Assembly: GCF_003725335.1 (NCBI RefSeq)
Contig: NZ_QIBY01000008.1
Span: 1 to 64,000, forward strand
DNA: 64,000 nucleotides
Direction of reading: 5' to 3'
Source of the DNA: Parvibacter caecicola
GTDB lineage: Bacteria; Actinomycetota; Coriobacteriia; Coriobacteriales; Eggerthellaceae
Part shown: one piece after another, positions 51,825 through 59,789 of the stretch
Layout: each line of letters begins with the position of its first letter
Position numbering within the stretch: the first letter of the stretch is position 1
Notes under the pieces: generated by a model
The model's input: the letters and a program-made list of their open reading frames with translations, nothing else
Database searches by the model: none
What the model was told of the DNA's origin: nothing
Translations under genes and position numbers: made by a program

Positions 51825-54173
51825 CTCCTGCCATCCTTCGCTCGCACACTCCAGCTCTTCGTCATAGAGAACCCAAACGCCGTCGTCGTCCTGCCTTGAC
51901 CGAATCGGGCTCCATTCCGCCGCCGCGACGGTCCACTGCTTGATCCCGGTCTTGGGCAGCTCGTAGCCCTCGCTTTCCAGTATTTCGCCGACCATGGCGG
52001 TTACCTTGTCCCTCGTCGGCTTCCATCCGGCGGCGGCGCACCGCTCCAGGGCCTCGCGCATCGCGGACACGCGCACGCGCCGTCTTTTCTCGGCGCTTTT
52101 GGCGCTCTGCTCCCTGCCCCTGGCCCTGCCGGCCTCCAGCGCCTCCGGGCTGCTGTCCCCCTCCGCGAACATCTTGGCCAGCTGGCCTGTTTCGTCCCTC
52201 ACGTGGCGCGGCCAGTCGAACCACACGTTCACCGCGTCGAACCTGGGGAACTCGCGAAGGGTGCCCTCGATGCGCCACGCCGTCCTCGACCTGGCCCGCG
52301 CCCTCGCGGCATCCGCGGCCTCCTCCAGCGCCGGCGTGAGGCCCATGTTGTCCGTGAAGTTGCCGGCCATGCGCCTGAGCTCCGCCGCGCTCTTCAGGTG
52401 CCTCGGCTCCAGCAGCGTGCGCCATCCGCCCAGCTGCTCCTCGGCGTCCATGAACGAGCACACGGCGTCCACCTGGAACCGCTCCTCCATCTCCTCGCGG
52501 TCGCAGTCGGCCATGTGCAGCTCCACCATGTCCAGCAGCGCGTCCGGGTCGCGGGCGAACACGCCGGAGCCGCTCGCGCGGTCCATCGACTTCTTCCCGC
52601 CCTGGACGCCCTTGCTGTGGTGGTGGCAGTAGACCACCGCGCAGCCGATGGAGTCAGCCACCAGGTCGAACTGGTTGCAGAACCGCGCCATCTGGTCGGC
52701 CGAGTTCTCGTCCCCGGTGATGATCTTGTAGATGGGGTCGATGACCACCGCCAGCGGCCTGGTCTTGAGCGCCCGCCTGATGAGCGAGGGCGCCAGCTCG
52801 TCCATGGGCTTGCCCTTGCCGCGCAGGTTCCACACGTCTATGTTGCCCGTGTGCTCCGGCGGAACCCCCATCGCGGCGTACACGTCCCTGAACCGGTGCA
52901 GGCAGCTCGCCCTGTCCAGCTCCAGGTTCACGTAGAGGACGCCGCCGCGCTGCGGCACGTCGAAGCCCATCCACGGCACCCCCTCGGCTATGGCCACGCA
53001 CAGCTCGATGAGCGCGTAGGACTTGCCCGCCTTCGACGGCCCGGCCAGGAGCATCTTGTGCCCCTGGCGCAGGACGCCGGAGATGAGCGGCGGGGCCAGC
53101 TGCGGCATGTCGTCCCACATGTCCGCCAGGCTCTCCGGGTCGGGCAGGTCGTCCGTCTGGTCGGAGTACCACTCCTTCCACTCGGCCCAGGACTCGCACC
53201 CCATGCCCACGGCCATGAGCCACTGCTTCCGCTCGCCGCGCATGACGCCGGGCATCCGGGAGAGGCGGCTGGGGTTCTTGTTCTGGGTGTCCACCACCAG
53301 GCCGTTGTCCCGGCAGATGCGGTACAGCTCGTCCACCCTCTGGCGGTACTCGCCGTAGTCCCTCGCGTCCACCCGCACGACCGCGTGGGCGCTCTTGTTC
53401 CCGGAGTTGACCAGCGCCGTGACCGGCAGCCGCAGCTCCCTGATGATGGCCACCTGCTTCTCGATGGGCAGCGAGTCCGACTCCACCAGCGCGTGCCGGA
53501 ACTCGCTCACGTTCTCGTTGCGCACGCCGTTGCCGTCAAGCGGGTTCAGGCGCACCCACGCGCCCGCCGGCCTCTCGGTGGCGCCTATGGCCGAGTCGAG
53601 GTCGCCCTTGTGCTTCGCGATGCGCTCCAGTATCTCGCCGGCCGTCTCGGTGTGCGGCCCCTTTCCCGAGGGCAGCCAGCGGCCCTTGTCCGCGTCGAAC
53701 CAGGAGGAGGTCACGTAGCCCACTATCTCGCCCGGCTCGAAGACCGCGCGCAGGTAGCGCTCCAGGTCCTTCCACCCCTCCCAGTCGGCCCCCGGCTCGT
53801 CGATTTCCGCGCCCTCGACCCACGTGGGGTCGACCACGCGCGCCTCGGACGGGCGCTCCGCCGGCGCCGAGTCCATGTCCCAGGAGAGCGCCTCGCCGAG
53901 GTCGCGCTCCCGCTCCCAGCCCCGGTCCCTCGCCATCTGCACGATGGTGCCGCCCTTGACCGCGGCCTCCGAGCCGGAGCCGGAGAAGCCGTCCCATTTC
54001 CGCCGCAGCGTGCCCTTGTAGCGCGCGGGGTCGCGCTTGGCCCAGTCGTCCCACGCCTCGAACGGCTCCCCCTCGCTCTTGAGCGCCATGCCCACCTCGA
54101 TGAACTCCTGGTAGGTCAGCTGGGACGGGTCCATGTGGTTCAGCGCCGAGATCAGCGCGGATTCGCTCGCCAT
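51816..54173 (-). CDS. Phage primase/helicase (PriCT-2 and RepA-like AAA ATPase)
   Basis: 785-residue replication protein. N-terminus: primase C-terminal-like domain 2 (LSAL-type NHMDPSQLTYQEFIEVGMALKSE with WDDWAKRDPARYKG and KWDGFSGSG). Middle: primase/polymerase-like region. C-terminal half: hexameric RepA/DnaB-like helicase with Walker A GPSKAGKSYAL (about residue 378) and Walker B PLAVVIDPIY, sensor VVYCHHHSKG. C-terminal HTH-like tail with KDKVTAM. It should unwind and prime phage DNA at an origin, perhaps the dyad-rich region just downstream. Confidence 0.88.
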   Translation of the reverse strand: MASESALISALNHMDPSQLTYQEFIEVGMALKSEGEPFEAWDDWAKRDPARYKGTLRRKWDGFSGSGSEAAVKGGTIVQMARDRGWERERDLGEALSWDMDSAPAERPSEARVVDPTWVEGAEIDEPGADWEGWKDLERYLRAVFEPGEIVGYVTSSWFDADKGRWLPSGKGPHTETAGEILERIAKHKGDLDSAIGATERPAGAWVRLNPLDGNGVRNENVSEFRHALVESDSLPIEKQVAIIRELRLPVTALVNSGNKSAHAVVRVDARDYGEYRQRVDELYRICRDNGLVVDTQNKNPSRLSRMPGVMRGERKQWLMAVGMGCESWAEWKEWYSDQTDDLPDPESLADMWDDMPQLAPPLISGVLRQGHKMLLAGPSKAGKSYALIELCVAIAEGVPWMGFDVPQRGGVLYVNLELDRASCLHRFRDVYAAMGVPPEHTGNIDVWNLRGKGKPMDELAPSLIRRALKTRPLAVVIDPIYKIITGDENSADQMARFCNQFDLVADSIGCAVVYCHHHSKGVQGGKKSMDRASGSGVFARDPDALLDMVELHMADCDREEMEERFQVDAVCSFMDAEEQLGGWRTLLEPRHLKSAAELRRMAGNFTDNMGLTPALEEAADAARARARSRTAWRIEGTLREFPRFDAVNVWFDWPRHVRDETGQLAKMFAEGDSSPEALEAGRARGREQSAKSAEKRRRVRVSAMREALERCAAAGWKPTRDKVTAMVGEILESEGYELPKTGIKQWTVAAAEWSPIRSRQDDDGVWVLYDEELECASEGWQEGV

Positions 54174-54180
54174 GGCCCCG

Positions 54181-54453
54181 CTACTCTCCGCGCTCGGCGC
54201 TCTTGAGGGACTCCAGGAATCTCTTTTTGAACGTGAGCCTCTTCACGTCCAGATGGACTTCGTCCTCCGTCTTCCCGTGGGCGAACGCCGCGAGCTCCTC
54301 CATGGCGCCCAGTCGCTCCGCCGCGATCATCGTTTTCGCGATCATCTCCTTCGGGTCCTTGGTTTTGGACAGCGATTCGATGTCCTGCAGCGTTTTGTCG
54401 CAGATGAACTCCACGGTGTCCTTGTAGGTCGCCGTTGCATTTTTTTCGAACAT
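54181..54453 (-). CDS. Hypothetical phage protein, helical
   Basis: 90 residues, strongly helical and charged (CDKTLQDIESLSKTKDPKEMIAKTMIAAERLGAMEELAAF). No family recognised. Ribosome site GGAGAGAAGG lies close to the ATG at 54453. It precedes the primase/helicase by 7 bases, so it is part of the replication cluster. Confidence 0.75.
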   Translation of the reverse strand: MFEKNATATYKDTVEFICDKTLQDIESLSKTKDPKEMIAKTMIAAERLGAMEELAAFAHGKTEDEVHLDVKRLTFKKRFLESLKSAERGE

Positions 54454-54809
54454 TCCTTCTCTCCTTCTCGGTCTTTTTCCTCCGCCGGCATGTAGCCGGG
54501 GCAATCGGGGTCCATGTCGGGCCCGTTGTGGACGGACGTCGCCGTGTACGAGCGCGTCTCGGGGTCGTAGCTGTGCATGCACGCGCCCCCGCGCCTCCGG
54601 AACGGCTCCGGCGCGAACCAGCCGCAGCTGCCGCACGCCGCCCCTTCGGGCACCGCCGCCGGCTCGAACATCGGGCACGCCGCGTCGCCGCCGTGGGTGA
54701 CGCGCGCCGTGCAGGAGCCGCCGCGGGGGTCGATTTCAGCGCATATGAGCGCGATTCCGGAGACCAGCGCGCAGTTCCCGCACGTCTCGCCGGCCCTGCC
54801 CGCCGTCAC
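54342..54809 (-). CDS. Cys-rich hypothetical protein
   Basis: 155 residues with CGNC, CxxC-like AACGSCGWFAP and further Cys residues; the first 110 residues look like two small zinc knuckles. GTG start overlaps the upstream stop (GTGA). The last 36 residues are Arg/Ser-rich and overlap the helical gene by 112 bases, which looks like shadow coding; the true end may be earlier, or a frameshift may be present. Confidence 0.6.
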   Translation of the reverse strand: MTAGRAGETCGNCALVSGIALICAEIDPRGGSCTARVTHGGDAACPMFEPAAVPEGAACGSCGWFAPEPFRRRGGACMHSYDPETRSYTATSVHNGPDMDPDCPGYMPAEEKDREGEKECSKKMQRRPTRTPWSSSATKRCRTSNRCPKPRTRRR

Positions 54810-55003
54810 TGGAACACTTTCTCGAAGCTGGTGAGCAGCATCTTGGCGTTGCCGTCGCCGTCGATGATCGCCATCGTGTTCAGAATCTCGTAGCCGTCGT
54901 TCCAACCCTCGTCCTCCGTGATGAACTCCACCTCGTCGTTCGGGCCGACCTGCCCGGCGTCCACCGCCATGTTCAGCTTGCTCAAAAGATCTTGGATTTT
55001 CAT
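54806..55003 (-). CDS. Small hypothetical phage protein
   Basis: 65 residues (MKIQDLLSKLNMAVDAGQVGPNDEVEFITEDEG...). Acidic. No family recognised. It overlaps both neighbours by four bases, typical of this tightly coupled early block. Confidence 0.75.
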   Translation of the reverse strand: MKIQDLLSKLNMAVDAGQVGPNDEVEFITEDEGWNDGYEILNTMAIIDGDGNAKMLLTSFEKVFQ

Positions 55004-55378
55004 GATTCGCTCCCTTCCCGCCGGGCGGAAGAACCGCCCCGCGCCTCATCCAGCCACCAGCTCGGCAGACCCGAATCGGACTCCGGGCCGGCCGCCGTGT
55101 AGCACTCGGTGCCCTCGTCGTACTCGTCCCCGACCACGATGACGGGCGTGGCCCATTGCGAGAACACGTAGACGTAACCGTCGACCCGCTTCCCCCCCGT
55201 CCCCGATCAGGCCGTGCGTGTACTCCCAGTCCTCGGCGAGCCCGGCCCACACAGGCTCGTCCGTGGACGCGCACACCTCGGCGGCGCGCTCCCAATCGAG
55301 CACCTTCGGGCCATCGGCGGCCTTGCGCCCCCTGCCGAAAAACATCCCATCTATGAACCCTAGCGAAGTTGTTTCCAT
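55000..55378 (-). pseudogene. Hypothetical phage gene with a G7-run frameshift
   Basis: Start METTSLGFIDGMFFGRG at 55378 reads well to about residue 62 (WEYTHGLIGDGG), then meets a run of seven G's (55192-55198 region). As written, the frame goes on into Arg-rich shadow sequence and stops at 55046. If one G is missing, the frame continues sensibly (RVDGYVYVFSQWATPVIVVGDEYDEGTECYTA) to a stop that overlaps the next start codon by ATGA. So the intact gene is about 125 residues. A sequencing error, slippage or real mutation could cause the shift. Confidence 0.65.
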
Positions 55379-55536
55379 TCCAATCCTCCGTTCCCTGCAT
55401 CCAGTAAAACCTGGTGCCCCCGCAGCAGCTCGCCGTACTTCGCAGCGCGACTAACACTGCTGCGATGCACCCCTAACTTCGTGGCCAGCGCCGTCATCGA
55501 GACGTAGCGCCGGCCGTTCCATTCAATCTGTTTCAC
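55360..55536 (-). CDS. Small HTH protein
   Basis: 58 residues with an HTH-like stretch (MTALATKLGVHRSSVSRAAKYG). GTG start at 55536 with GGAGGGCG-type site 10 or so bases upstream; it overlaps the methyltransferase end. Likely a phage transcriptional regulator of unknown target. Confidence 0.65.
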   Translation of the reverse strand: MKQIEWNGRRYVSMTALATKLGVHRSSVSRAAKYGELLRGHQVLLDAGNGGLEWKQLR

Positions 55537-56008
55537 TTCCTGTCTCGCCCTCCTTGAAGAACACAAGCCAGTGGGTCTTGCTGCCCTTGGGCCGGCGGTT
55601 GCCGAACAGGGGCTGGCACGGGGCGCATTTGAGCACCTCTGAAAGCGATATGCGGTACTCGTACCATTTGAAAACCAACGTGCCTCCGATTGCCAGCACT
55701 CTCCAGCACTCGCCGAACGCCTCAGTCATAAATTTGCGCCAGTTATCGGGAAGCTTCCCGTACTTTTTCACCTGCCAGCCATCACCAACGTCAAGGTGCG
55801 GTGGGTCGAACACCACCAGGTTGAACTGCCCGTCATCAAACGGGATCGCCGTCACGTCGGCCACAACGTCGGGGTCGATTTCGAGAACGCGCCCGTCGCA
55901 GAGCGTTTCGCTTATTCCGCTGCGGCTGTCGCAGAACATGACCGATGGTGCCTGCTTGTCGAAGTACATCATCCTGCTGCCGCAGCACGGATCTAGCACC
56001 TTCTTCAT
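55523..56008 (-). CDS. Short SAM-dependent DNA methyltransferase-like protein
   Basis: 161 residues with SAM motif I (VLDPCCGSRMMYFDKQ) and a DPPY-type motif changed to DPPH (LVVFDPPHLDVG). DPPY marks N6-adenine/N4-cytosine methylases; the change and the short length (no clear target-recognition domain) leave the activity open. Phages use such enzymes to evade restriction. It overlaps the 30-residue gene before it by four bases. Confidence 0.75.
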   Translation of the reverse strand: MKKVLDPCCGSRMMYFDKQAPSVMFCDSRSGISETLCDGRVLEIDPDVVADVTAIPFDDGQFNLVVFDPPHLDVGDGWQVKKYGKLPDNWRKFMTEAFGECWRVLAIGGTLVFKWYEYRISLSEVLKCAPCQPLFGNRRPKGSKTHWLVFFKEGETGSETD

Positions 56009-56097
56009 CGCCCGCACCTCGCCGCCTCTCCCGCCCCCAGGATCAGCACCAGCCCCAGGGACACCAGCACCGCCGCCAGGGCGGCCCGGGCTACCAT
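56005..56097 (-). CDS. 30-residue single-pass membrane peptide
   Basis: MVARAALAAVLVSLGLVLILGAG... is one membrane helix with a short polar end. Its ATG overlaps the previous stop (ATGGTAG context) and its stop overlaps the methyltransferase start (ATGA), so it is embedded in a coupled operon, which supports real translation. Function unknown. Confidence 0.5.
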   Translation of the reverse strand: MVARAALAAVLVSLGLVLILGAGEAARCGR

Positions 56098-56264
56098 CCC
56101 GTCCTCCGCTTGAACCAGTCGTTCCAGGCATCGTAGAGCCTGGACACGTGCGGCCAGATGAGCGCCAAAAACGACATGGCTATGATTGAGCCTGCGGCCA
56201 CCGCCGCCGTGAACACAACGCACAGCAGGAGGAATGAGAAGAAAGCGGCGATGATGGACTCCAC
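56091..56264 (-). CDS. 57-residue membrane protein
   Basis: GTG-started frame: MESIIAAFFSFLLLCVVFTA... with two or so hydrophobic segments, then WPHVSRLYDAWNDWFKRR. Not a listed long ORF but free of stops and tightly placed between the zinc-ribbon gene (one base apart from its stop) and the 30-residue peptide. Could be a superinfection-exclusion or similar membrane peptide; this is a guess. Confidence 0.5.
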   Translation of the reverse strand: MESIIAAFFSFLLLCVVFTAAVAAGSIIAMSFLALIWPHVSRLYDAWNDWFKRRTGW

Positions 56265-56645
56265 CTACATCACCACCTTCGCTCCGCAGTTCGGGCAGAA
56301 GTTAACTTCGCCCATGTACAGCGGCTTCCATCCGTCGACGCAGCGCATGATCTCGCAGCCGCATTGCGAGCACCTGAAGAAGTTGCTGGACTCGTCCACG
56401 TCGTGGCACTCCCGCACCTTCTGCCACGCCTCGCCGTTGTGTACAGCGACCGCGAACTGCTCCTCCGTGACGGCGGCGCGGGTGTTCCAGGCGGCCACGG
56501 CATCGCCGTCGTTCGCGGTGCAGCCGCGTCCCGGCAGGTGCGCGCCGTTCTCGCAGTCGAGGCATTTGACATAGCGCCCTATTCCGCCCTTAATCTTCAG
56601 GTTTCCGCTCCCGCAGAACGGGCACAGTTTCAGCTCATCGCTCAT
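56265..56645 (-). CDS. Zinc-ribbon protein (Lar-like)
   Basis: 126 residues with CPFCGSGNLKI at the N-terminus, CLDCENG, CSQCGCEIM and FCPNCGAKV. The first knuckle and the WNTRA stretch match the Lar family of restriction-alleviation proteins. Overlaps the next upstream gene by 11 bases. Lar activity is inference. Confidence 0.72.
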   Translation of the reverse strand: MSDELKLCPFCGSGNLKIKGGIGRYVKCLDCENGAHLPGRGCTANDGDAVAAWNTRAAVTEEQFAVAVHNGEAWQKVRECHDVDESSNFFRCSQCGCEIMRCVDGWKPLYMGEVNFCPNCGAKVVM

Positions 56646-56802
56646 CTCCAGCCCCCTTCCGCGCCTCGTTCAGGATTTCGTCCAACTGCAACTGGAGCAT
56701 CTCCCAGCAGCTTTCCGTGCAGGTTTCGCGGGCGCAGGCGCGGCACTCGGCGGTGGCGTCGTTAATCATCTTGCGCAACCGCGCGTTCCTGAGGTCAGCC
56801 AT
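56635..56802 (-). CDS. 55-residue Cys-containing phage protein
   Basis: MADLRNARLRKMINDATAECRACARETCTESC... Four Cys residues in a helical context may bind metal. Overlaps both neighbours. No family recognised. Confidence 0.6.
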   Translation of the reverse strand: MADLRNARLRKMINDATAECRACARETCTESCWEMLQLQLDEILNEARKGAGDER

Positions 56803-57058
56803 AGTAGCCCCTCTTCTTGTTCTTCTCGATGACAAGCTCGTGCAGGTGCGACACCTCGTTGTCATTGAAATTCATTCGAAGAGCCGTCTCTGCTGCATGG
56901 ATTATGTCCATCAGCTCGACTCCGTAGGGAATCTCGCTATCTGATTCGTAGTAGGCTCTCTGAGCCTCATTGGCCTCCTCGTCGATCTTTTCGATCTGCT
57001 GCGCGTTGTCCCATTCGCTCAGTTTCGCCATCGCCGGAAACCTGTAGAACCCGCTCAC
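56795..57058 (-). CDS. Hypothetical phage protein
   Basis: 87 residues, acidic and helical (SEWDNAQQIEKIDEEANEAQRAYYESDSEI...). The helical pattern with Glu clusters faintly recalls all-alpha NTP pyrophosphatases (MazG-like), but the motif EExxD is not clear. GTG start at 57058 overlaps the preceding stop by four bases, with GGAGG 6 bases upstream; the later ATG lacks a site. Confidence 0.65.
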   Translation of the reverse strand: MSGFYRFPAMAKLSEWDNAQQIEKIDEEANEAQRAYYESDSEIPYGVELMDIIHAAETALRMNFNDNEVSHLHELVIEKNKKRGYYG

Positions 57059-57384
57059 AGTTTGCCTCCTTCCGTCCACTCGCCCACCGTCTTCACCGGG
57101 ATGCCCATGGCCTCTGCCACGGCCTTCTCCATCTTCGCTCCGCGGCTCTCCTCCCAGCCTTCCAGCACGGCCAGGCCGAAAGCGTCCTCCGGCTCGGTCG
57201 CCCACCGGTAGGCGATGCGGCCTATGCACTGGCACATGGCGCCGCGCCAGGTTCCCGCTGTCACGAACTCGTGCGGGATTTCGGCCCGATGGCCGGCTGC
57301 CCTCAGCTTCCGCGCGGCCTCCTCGAAGGCCGGCAGGTTGTCGTCTTCTATGCCCGTCACCGGGCCCGCTATGTACAGGAGCAT
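57055..57384 (-). CDS. DUF4406 nucleoside-deoxyribosyltransferase-like protein
   Basis: 109 residues beginning LYIAGPVTGIEDDNLPAFEEAARKL, the typical DUF4406 start, and ending with DAFGLAVLEGWEESRGAKMEKAVAEAMGIPV. Family members resemble nucleoside 2-deoxyribosyltransferases. A role in nucleotide modification or salvage is possible. AAGGAGGAG precedes the ATG. Confidence 0.82.
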   Translation of the reverse strand: MLLYIAGPVTGIEDDNLPAFEEAARKLRAAGHRAEIPHEFVTAGTWRGAMCQCIGRIAYRWATEPEDAFGLAVLEGWEESRGAKMEKAVAEAMGIPVKTVGEWTEGGKL

Positions 57385-57605
57385 CTGCTCCTCCTTCCTC
57401 GTTCTGGCCACGTCAGCTCCGCCTCCTCGCACACCTCGCCCCTGTCGGGGGCGGTCATGTCCTCCCTCTCGCCGCACCATCCCCAGCCGCACCCGCACGG
57501 GCAGGGCTCCCAGCGGGCGCAACGGTCGCACTCCTGCATGGGCGCCGGGCAGTCGGGGCCTCCTGGCAGGAAGGGGTTGTAATCGTCCGGGTAGTTTCCG
57601 CTCAT
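57369..57605 (-). CDS. 78-residue Cys-rich protein
   Basis: Cys-dense segment CDRCARWEPCPCGCGWGWCG suggests a metal-binding knot. It overlaps the helicase stop by four bases (ATGA) and runs 16 bases into the DUF4406 gene. No family recognised. Confidence 0.65.
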   Translation of the reverse strand: MSGNYPDDYNPFLPGGPDCPAPMQECDRCARWEPCPCGCGWGWCGEREDMTAPDRGEVCEEAELTWPERGRRSRCSCT

Positions 57606-59209
57606 GGCCTGACCCCCTCCGGCGCGTAGGACGCGGGGTCGACGCCGCGCGGCACCCTCCAGCCGTTGCTGGAAATCCGCCCGATCATCTTCGAGGCGTC
57701 CGAGTTGAGCCACTCCCCCACTCGCCTGAAGCCCTTCCCCTCCAGGAATCGTATCTGCTTCGGGGTGGCCAGCCCGGCGCTCCTGCGCTTGGCCAGCTTG
57801 TCGAGGACGAGGGACGCCTTGCCGGCGCACTCGATGGAGTCGGGGAATATGCCGGCCGCCTCCAGCGCCGCCTTCTGCCTGTCCGTGGCCGGCGCCATCT
57901 CCCATGGGAACGACGGCACGTAGCCCGCCAGGTCGCACTCGCCTATGCTCATCTCGTACTGCAGCGGGTCGACGAGCTTCCGCTTGCGGTTGCGCATCTC
58001 CTTCAGCTCGTTGGCCAGCGCCTCTTCGCGCTGCGCCATGACGTCCTGCTCGGCGGCCTTCTCGACCTCGCCCAGGAGCATCGGCTCCCCGCTTTCGAGC
58101 CTCGCGGTCATCGCGTCCGCCACCTCCGGGGTGGACGCGACCAGGTGCGCCGGGCGGCACAGGTCGTGGCGCTCCGTGTGCCACAGGAAGTCGAGCAGGA
58201 GCAGCCGCTCCTTGCCGGTCTCCGGTGAGAGGCGGGTGCCGCGCCCCACCATCTGCTGGTAGAGGCTCGCGGAGCGCGTGGGGCGAAGCACTATCACGCA
58301 GTCGACTGCCGGGCAGTCCCAGCCCTCGGTGAGCAGCATGGAGTTGCACAGCACCTGGTAGCGGCCGGCGTCGAAGTCCGCCAGCACCTCGGCCCTGTCC
58401 TCGCTCTCGCCGTTCACCTCGGCGGCGCGGAGGCCCTTCCCCTCCAGAATCGCGCGGAACTTCTTGGACGTGGACACGAGCGGCAGGAACGCCACCGTGC
58501 GCTTTTCCGCGCACCCCGCCGCCAGCATCTCGTCCGCTATCCGCTCCAGGTACGGGTCCAGCGCCGTTCCCAGGTCGCCCGCCGAGTAGTCCCCCGCCGA
58601 CTGGCGCACGGCGGACAGGTCGATGGACAGGGGCACGGTCTGCGCCTCGATGGGGCACAGGTAGCCGTCCCGGATGGCCTCCGGCAGCGCGTACTCGTAG
58701 GCCACGGAGTCGAACACGGCCCCCAGGTTCCTGCGGTCGGCGCGGTCGGGGGTGGCCGTGACCCCCAGCACGTCCGCGCCGTCGAAGTGGCGCAGCACCG
58801 CCTGGTAGGACTCCGACACCGCGTGGTGCGCCTCGTCTATGATGATGAAGTCGAACCAGTCCTTCGGGAAGCGCGCCAGCCGCTTCTCGCGCATCATCGA
58901 CTGGACGGAGCCGACCGTGAGGCGGAACCATTCGCCCTCCCCCGTCCGCTCCGCCTTCTCCACGGAGCACCCGAGCCCCGTGGCCCTCATGACCTTGTCG
59001 GCCGCCTGGTCGAGCAGCTCCCCCCGGTGGGCCAGGATGAGGCCGCGGCCGCCGTCGTCGACGCGCCGCTTGGCCACCTGGGAGAAGACCAGCGTCTTCC
59101 CGCACCCGGTGGGCAAAACGAGGAGGGTGCGCTTTCGCCCACCCTCCCATTCTCCCAAAATGGAGCTGACTGCTTTTTCCTGGTACGGCCTTAACTCGAA
59201 GGCCCCCAT
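57602..59209 (-). CDS. SF2 DEAD/DEAH-box helicase
   Basis: 535-residue DNA helicase: Walker A LPTGCGKTLVF, Walker B IIDEAHHAV, motif III VTATPDRAD, and motif VI QMVGRGTRLSP. The extra C-terminal third has a KASLVLDKLAKRR segment typical of phage helicases of this kind. Probably acts in phage replication or recombination. It starts one base after the DUF669 stop codon. Confidence 0.9.
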   Translation of the reverse strand: MGAFELRPYQEKAVSSILGEWEGGRKRTLLVLPTGCGKTLVFSQVAKRRVDDGGRGLILAHRGELLDQAADKVMRATGLGCSVEKAERTGEGEWFRLTVGSVQSMMREKRLARFPKDWFDFIIIDEAHHAVSESYQAVLRHFDGADVLGVTATPDRADRRNLGAVFDSVAYEYALPEAIRDGYLCPIEAQTVPLSIDLSAVRQSAGDYSAGDLGTALDPYLERIADEMLAAGCAEKRTVAFLPLVSTSKKFRAILEGKGLRAAEVNGESEDRAEVLADFDAGRYQVLCNSMLLTEGWDCPAVDCVIVLRPTRSASLYQQMVGRGTRLSPETGKERLLLLDFLWHTERHDLCRPAHLVASTPEVADAMTARLESGEPMLLGEVEKAAEQDVMAQREEALANELKEMRNRKRKLVDPLQYEMSIGECDLAGYVPSFPWEMAPATDRQKAALEAAGIFPDSIECAGKASLVLDKLAKRRSAGLATPKQIRFLEGKGFRRVGEWLNSDASKMIGRISSNGWRVPRGVDPASYAPEGVRP

Positions 59210-59210
59210 C

Positions 59211-59765
59211 CTACACCGTCCACTGGTTCGGCGCCGGGGCGGGGGCGACGGGCACCGGCATCTGCGCCTGCACCGGCTGCGGCGGCTGGTACACGGGGGC
59301 GAACGCCGAGGCCGGGATGCGCTCGTCCCCGGGGCGCAGGAACTCCGCCACCTCGTTGGACTGCCGCTCCTCGCCGTCCTTGGTCGTGTAGGAGCGCACC
59401 TTCAGCTTCAGCCACCCGGCCTTGCCCTCGACCGCGTTCCAGTTGATCATCACCTTGTCGCTGTCGGGGTTTCGCGGCGCGCCTATGGCCTCGAAGAACT
59501 GGCCCACCTTCCACACCATCTTGGAGTTGAGCATGAGGCGCTCGTGGACGATGGAGGACGTCCCGTCCGCCGCCGTCACCTTCAGCTCCAGGTGGGCGCG
59601 CGGGCACGCCGCCATCTTGGGCGAGCCTTCGAACCGCTCCCGCTTCATGTTCCGCACCTCGAACTGGTAGATCCCTTCCGGCAGCAGCACGGACTCGTAG
59701 CCCTCGCCCGCCTCCGCCTCGGTCATGTCCCAGTCGAGCGCGTATCCCTTGTCGTTTTCAGCCAT
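59211..59765 (-). CDS. DUF669 single-strand-binding-like protein
   Basis: 184 residues of the DUF669 family (FEVRNMKRERFEGSPKM... HLELKVT, INWNAVEGKAGWLKLKV), commonly found beside Sak4-like ATPases and RusA in phages and thought to have an OB-like ssDNA role. Pro/Val/Gln-rich C-terminus (QPPQPVQAQMPVPVAPAPAP) is a flexible tail as in SSBs. Confidence 0.82.
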   Translation of the reverse strand: MAENDKGYALDWDMTEAEAGEGYESVLLPEGIYQFEVRNMKRERFEGSPKMAACPRAHLELKVTAADGTSSIVHERLMLNSKMVWKVGQFFEAIGAPRNPDSDKVMINWNAVEGKAGWLKLKVRSYTTKDGEERQSNEVAEFLRPGDERIPASAFAPVYQPPQPVQAQMPVPVAPAPAPNQWTV

Positions 59766-59789
59766 CTTTCCCTTCGTCCTTTCTCTCGC

